From Atkinsonella hypoxylon (taxonomy: Eukaryota; Ascomycota; Sordariomycetes; Hypocreales; Clavicipitaceae): a stretch of 64,000 nt of DNA. Made by a program: the position numbers and the translations under genes. The stretch covers positions 372,001 through 436,000 of the forward strand of contig JFHB01000001.1 of the NCBI GenBank assembly GCA_000729835.1. Reading direction: 5' to 3'. Numbering within the stretch: the stretch's first letter is position 1; each line of letters starts with the position of its first letter. Of this stretch, positions 63,201 to 64,000 are shown piece by piece. Under the pieces are notes generated by a model that made no database searches, was not told the origin of the DNA, and saw nothing but the letters and a program-made list of their open reading frames with translations.

Positions 63201-64000
63201 CTGTGAATGAAGGGCCCTACTCAACAAGAAGAGCCATGCGGCATCAGTCGAGCGCCCTCAGCCTGCTTGATAGAAGGGACGGCAACAAATCAGTGGCAGA
63301 AACGGGCACCAGTGACGCCAACGCCTTTGGAGAAGTTGAGGGACCTTTCGCCCAAGCCACAACAGCATCACATACGCCTAAACGAGATAACGAGAACAAG
63401 CAGACAGCTCCTCGTCAGGCGAGACACACATATGAAGGAACTGATCCTAACATCCAGCGAATGCTGGATCAGATGTATATTGATAACTTCCCACGAGATG
63501 TGTTGGAGTTTGGACCTATGGTTCAGTCCATCTCAAGGAGCAAAGCTCGAGCTATTATTGGTGCACAATCGGGGGAAAGCCATTGGAGGCCGGAGGGGCA
63601 TCTAGTTGCCACCTTTGGCGAGCACAAAGGGCCTATAAACAGAATAGTTGCATCGCCAGATCACGTATTCTTCGTCACGGGGGGAAGCGATGGCTCTGTC
63701 CGGGTTTGGGATACAGCACGGCTGGAGCGAAATATTACTCACCGTTCTCGGCAGACGCACAAGCATGCTGATGGTGCTCGAGTGGTGGCATTGTGTTTCG
63801 TGGAAAAATCACACTGCTTTATCAGTTGTGCGAGCGATGGGAGCGTACATGTGGTCAAAGTTGACGCAGTGTCAGCGAGCGGAGTCATCAGGTATGGCAA
63901 GCTGCGGGTAGTCCGTGAATATCAACTGCCCAATGGAGAGTTTGCCGTTTGGTGCGAGCACTTTAGACAAGAGTCCAACTCTGTCTTGCTGCTAGCAACG
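60224..64000 (+). CDS. vps15: VPS15, PI3-kinase regulatory kinase, 3' truncated by window
   Basis: Vps15 is the pseudokinase-like regulatory subunit of the Vps34 phosphatidylinositol 3-kinase complexes in autophagy and endosomal sorting. Exons are 60224-60437 and 60507-64000 (open at the edge), giving 1236 residues of an expected 1500 or so. The 69-nt intron (GTGGGT...ATAG) rejoins YKKKLLKERKALMDVPNALP. The start MGQGFS is a good N-myristoylation site. The kinase domain (about residues 25-300) has the variant loop HGDIKAQN and DFSSAYKP in place of DFG, plus TCYIAPERF; the Gly-rich loop is poorly conserved, as known for Vps15. HEAT-like repeats follow (about 380-820), then a disordered Ser/Arg linker and the first WD40 repeats (from about 1115; GGSDGSVRVWDTA). 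The C-terminal blades lie beyond the window. Confidence 0.95.
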   Translation, partial: MGQGFSLATPSAGSAGIEIVQLQDVQYERSIGNARFMKSIRGRHEHGVVLVKVLLKPYAEVNLDEYKKKLLSGYLIYIHILNFIAWTVPDSCEIEERKALMDVPNALPFQRIIETETNGYLVRQFQYSSLYDRLSTRPFLEDIEKKWLAFQLLCALRDCHARDVYHGDIKAQNVLVTSWNWLYLTDFSSAYKPILLPDDNPGDFSYFFDTSGRRTCYIAPERFYASGEGPPPKAKMTWAMDIFSAGCVIAQMFLESEVFSLAQLYKYKRGEYDPVITHLSIVSDKDVRDMIAHMIQLYPEKRYTAEQYLEFWKGKVFPSYFYNFLHQYMELITDPSSGNSPMSGSQKNMGESDDRIDRVFYDFDKISYFLGYNVEKKVSQTPPPSAGRLGLSHFPVRLSIPNHEHTVSGDLEPPEDDGTLIFLTLIVSSLRTTARASSRVRACDVVLAFAERLTDDAKLDRVLPYLMTLLRKEETDAVIVAAIRTITQLLQLVRLPTPINSHLMVEYVLPRLELALGSRSRMTSSLVRATYASCIGSLASTAQRFLEIASSLRAEGSMPITDPEVEPGAEADADFESVFDNAGRELFEILESHTKQLVEDPDVYVRRAFLVSVPELCMFFQEHSNDILLTHLNTYLNDRDWTLKCAFFDTVVGIATFIGSTSLEEFMLPLMVQALADIEETVVQSALYSLAHLAGLGLLSRPRIWELVDLIGRFTMHPNIWIREAASQFLSQTAKFLDVVDVRCILLPLIMPYLKISTLAELDELSLLESLKKPLTRAVFDQGITWANQTERGVFWKPLQKMRSLALGPSSTRSSKDLNATSMSKVVRNDEDEQWLSKLRNLGLKADDEIKLLALREFIWRLSKARARDSAAGEPTIPTGLISLKELGVTPQTVFFNDAPLRDPNMTPDLDPPAGPYTIADALLDASMTIDDTISKRREAALSGGHMSRAQCAGPRTSAIRRPLLSPGESTRASSRHSTRKPFERKAGDDDASVNEGPYSTRRAMRHQSSALSLLDRRDGNKSVAETGTSDANAFGEVEGPFAQATTASHTPKRDNENKQTAPRQARHTYEGTDPNIQRMLDQMYIDNFPRDVLEFGPMVQSISRSKARAIIGAQSGESHWRPEGHLVATFGEHKGPINRIVASPDHVFFVTGGSDGSVRVWDTARLERNITHRSRQTHKHADGARVVALCFVEKSHCFISCASDGSVHVVKVDAVSASGVIRYGKLRVVREYQLPNGEFAVWCEHFRQESNSVLLLAT

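Noticed and set aside
1..64000. Secondary-metabolite cluster built around the synthase pair
   Set aside because: The synthase has the layout of primary metabolism and its neighbours are housekeeping genes; no PKS, NRPS, P450 or transporter was seen.

Overview
Organism and style. The window is nuclear DNA of a filamentous ascomycete, most likely Sordariomycetes and probably Hypocreales (inferred from protein wording and intergenic motifs; no search was run). Genes are compact, with short introns (about 50-130 nt) that use GTAAGT-type donors, CTAAC-type branch sites and YAG acceptors. The fatty acid synthase is split into alpha and beta subunits, and there are Zn(II)2Cys6 regulators, a Cdc3/AspB-type septin and a fungal Spc24. 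No rRNA, intact tRNA, CRISPR array or viral gene was seen. Layout, left half. At 1-16 kb lies a divergent pair encoding the whole cytosolic type I fatty acid synthase: beta subunit (-, 1119-7430) and alpha subunit (+, 10299-16074), sharing a 2.9 kb intergenic region. At 16.7-19.7 kb are LSM4 (-) and a mitochondrial PPR-like protein (+), with two tandem repeats between their starts. At 20.8-24 kb is a large, low-complexity-rich Zn2Cys6 protein (-) of unusual architecture. At 25-29 kb Ku70 (-) and ferrochelatase (+) are divergent. At 32.3-34.6 kb is the septin (+), whose predicted start exon is only ATGG. Layout, right half. At 36-38 kb FIS1 (-) and SPC24 (+) are divergent; both have homopolymer-rich first introns. 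At 38.3-44 kb are a fungal membrane protein (-), a TatD/Scn1-type metal hydrolase (+) and two small unrecognised genes (-). At 45.4-48 kb is a six-exon Zn2Cys6/fungal_trans regulator (-). From about 48 to 57.8 kb the sequence becomes gene-poor and accessory-like: a short F-box remnant (-), a zinc-ribbon alpha-kinase (+), a MYND pseudogene (+) and an Alr4036-like FMN split-barrel protein (+). At 57.9-64 kb are a conserved-looking coiled-coil protein (+) and VPS15 (+), which runs off the window end. Repeats and motifs. Two MITE-like inverted-repeat elements lie at 30955-31275 and 39858-40333. Two short words, TACGGAATA (13 exact copies) and TACCTAGG, are scattered through non-coding DNA only. 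How the genes relate. Most are unrelated housekeeping functions (fatty acid synthesis, RNA decay/splicing, DNA repair, haem synthesis, septin ring, mitochondrial fission, kinetochore, PI3-kinase complex). I see no biosynthetic cluster or defence island. The least explained items are the alpha-kinase fusion, the mid-protein Zn2Cys6 architecture, the dispersed intergenic words and the tRNA-like/inverted-repeat element.
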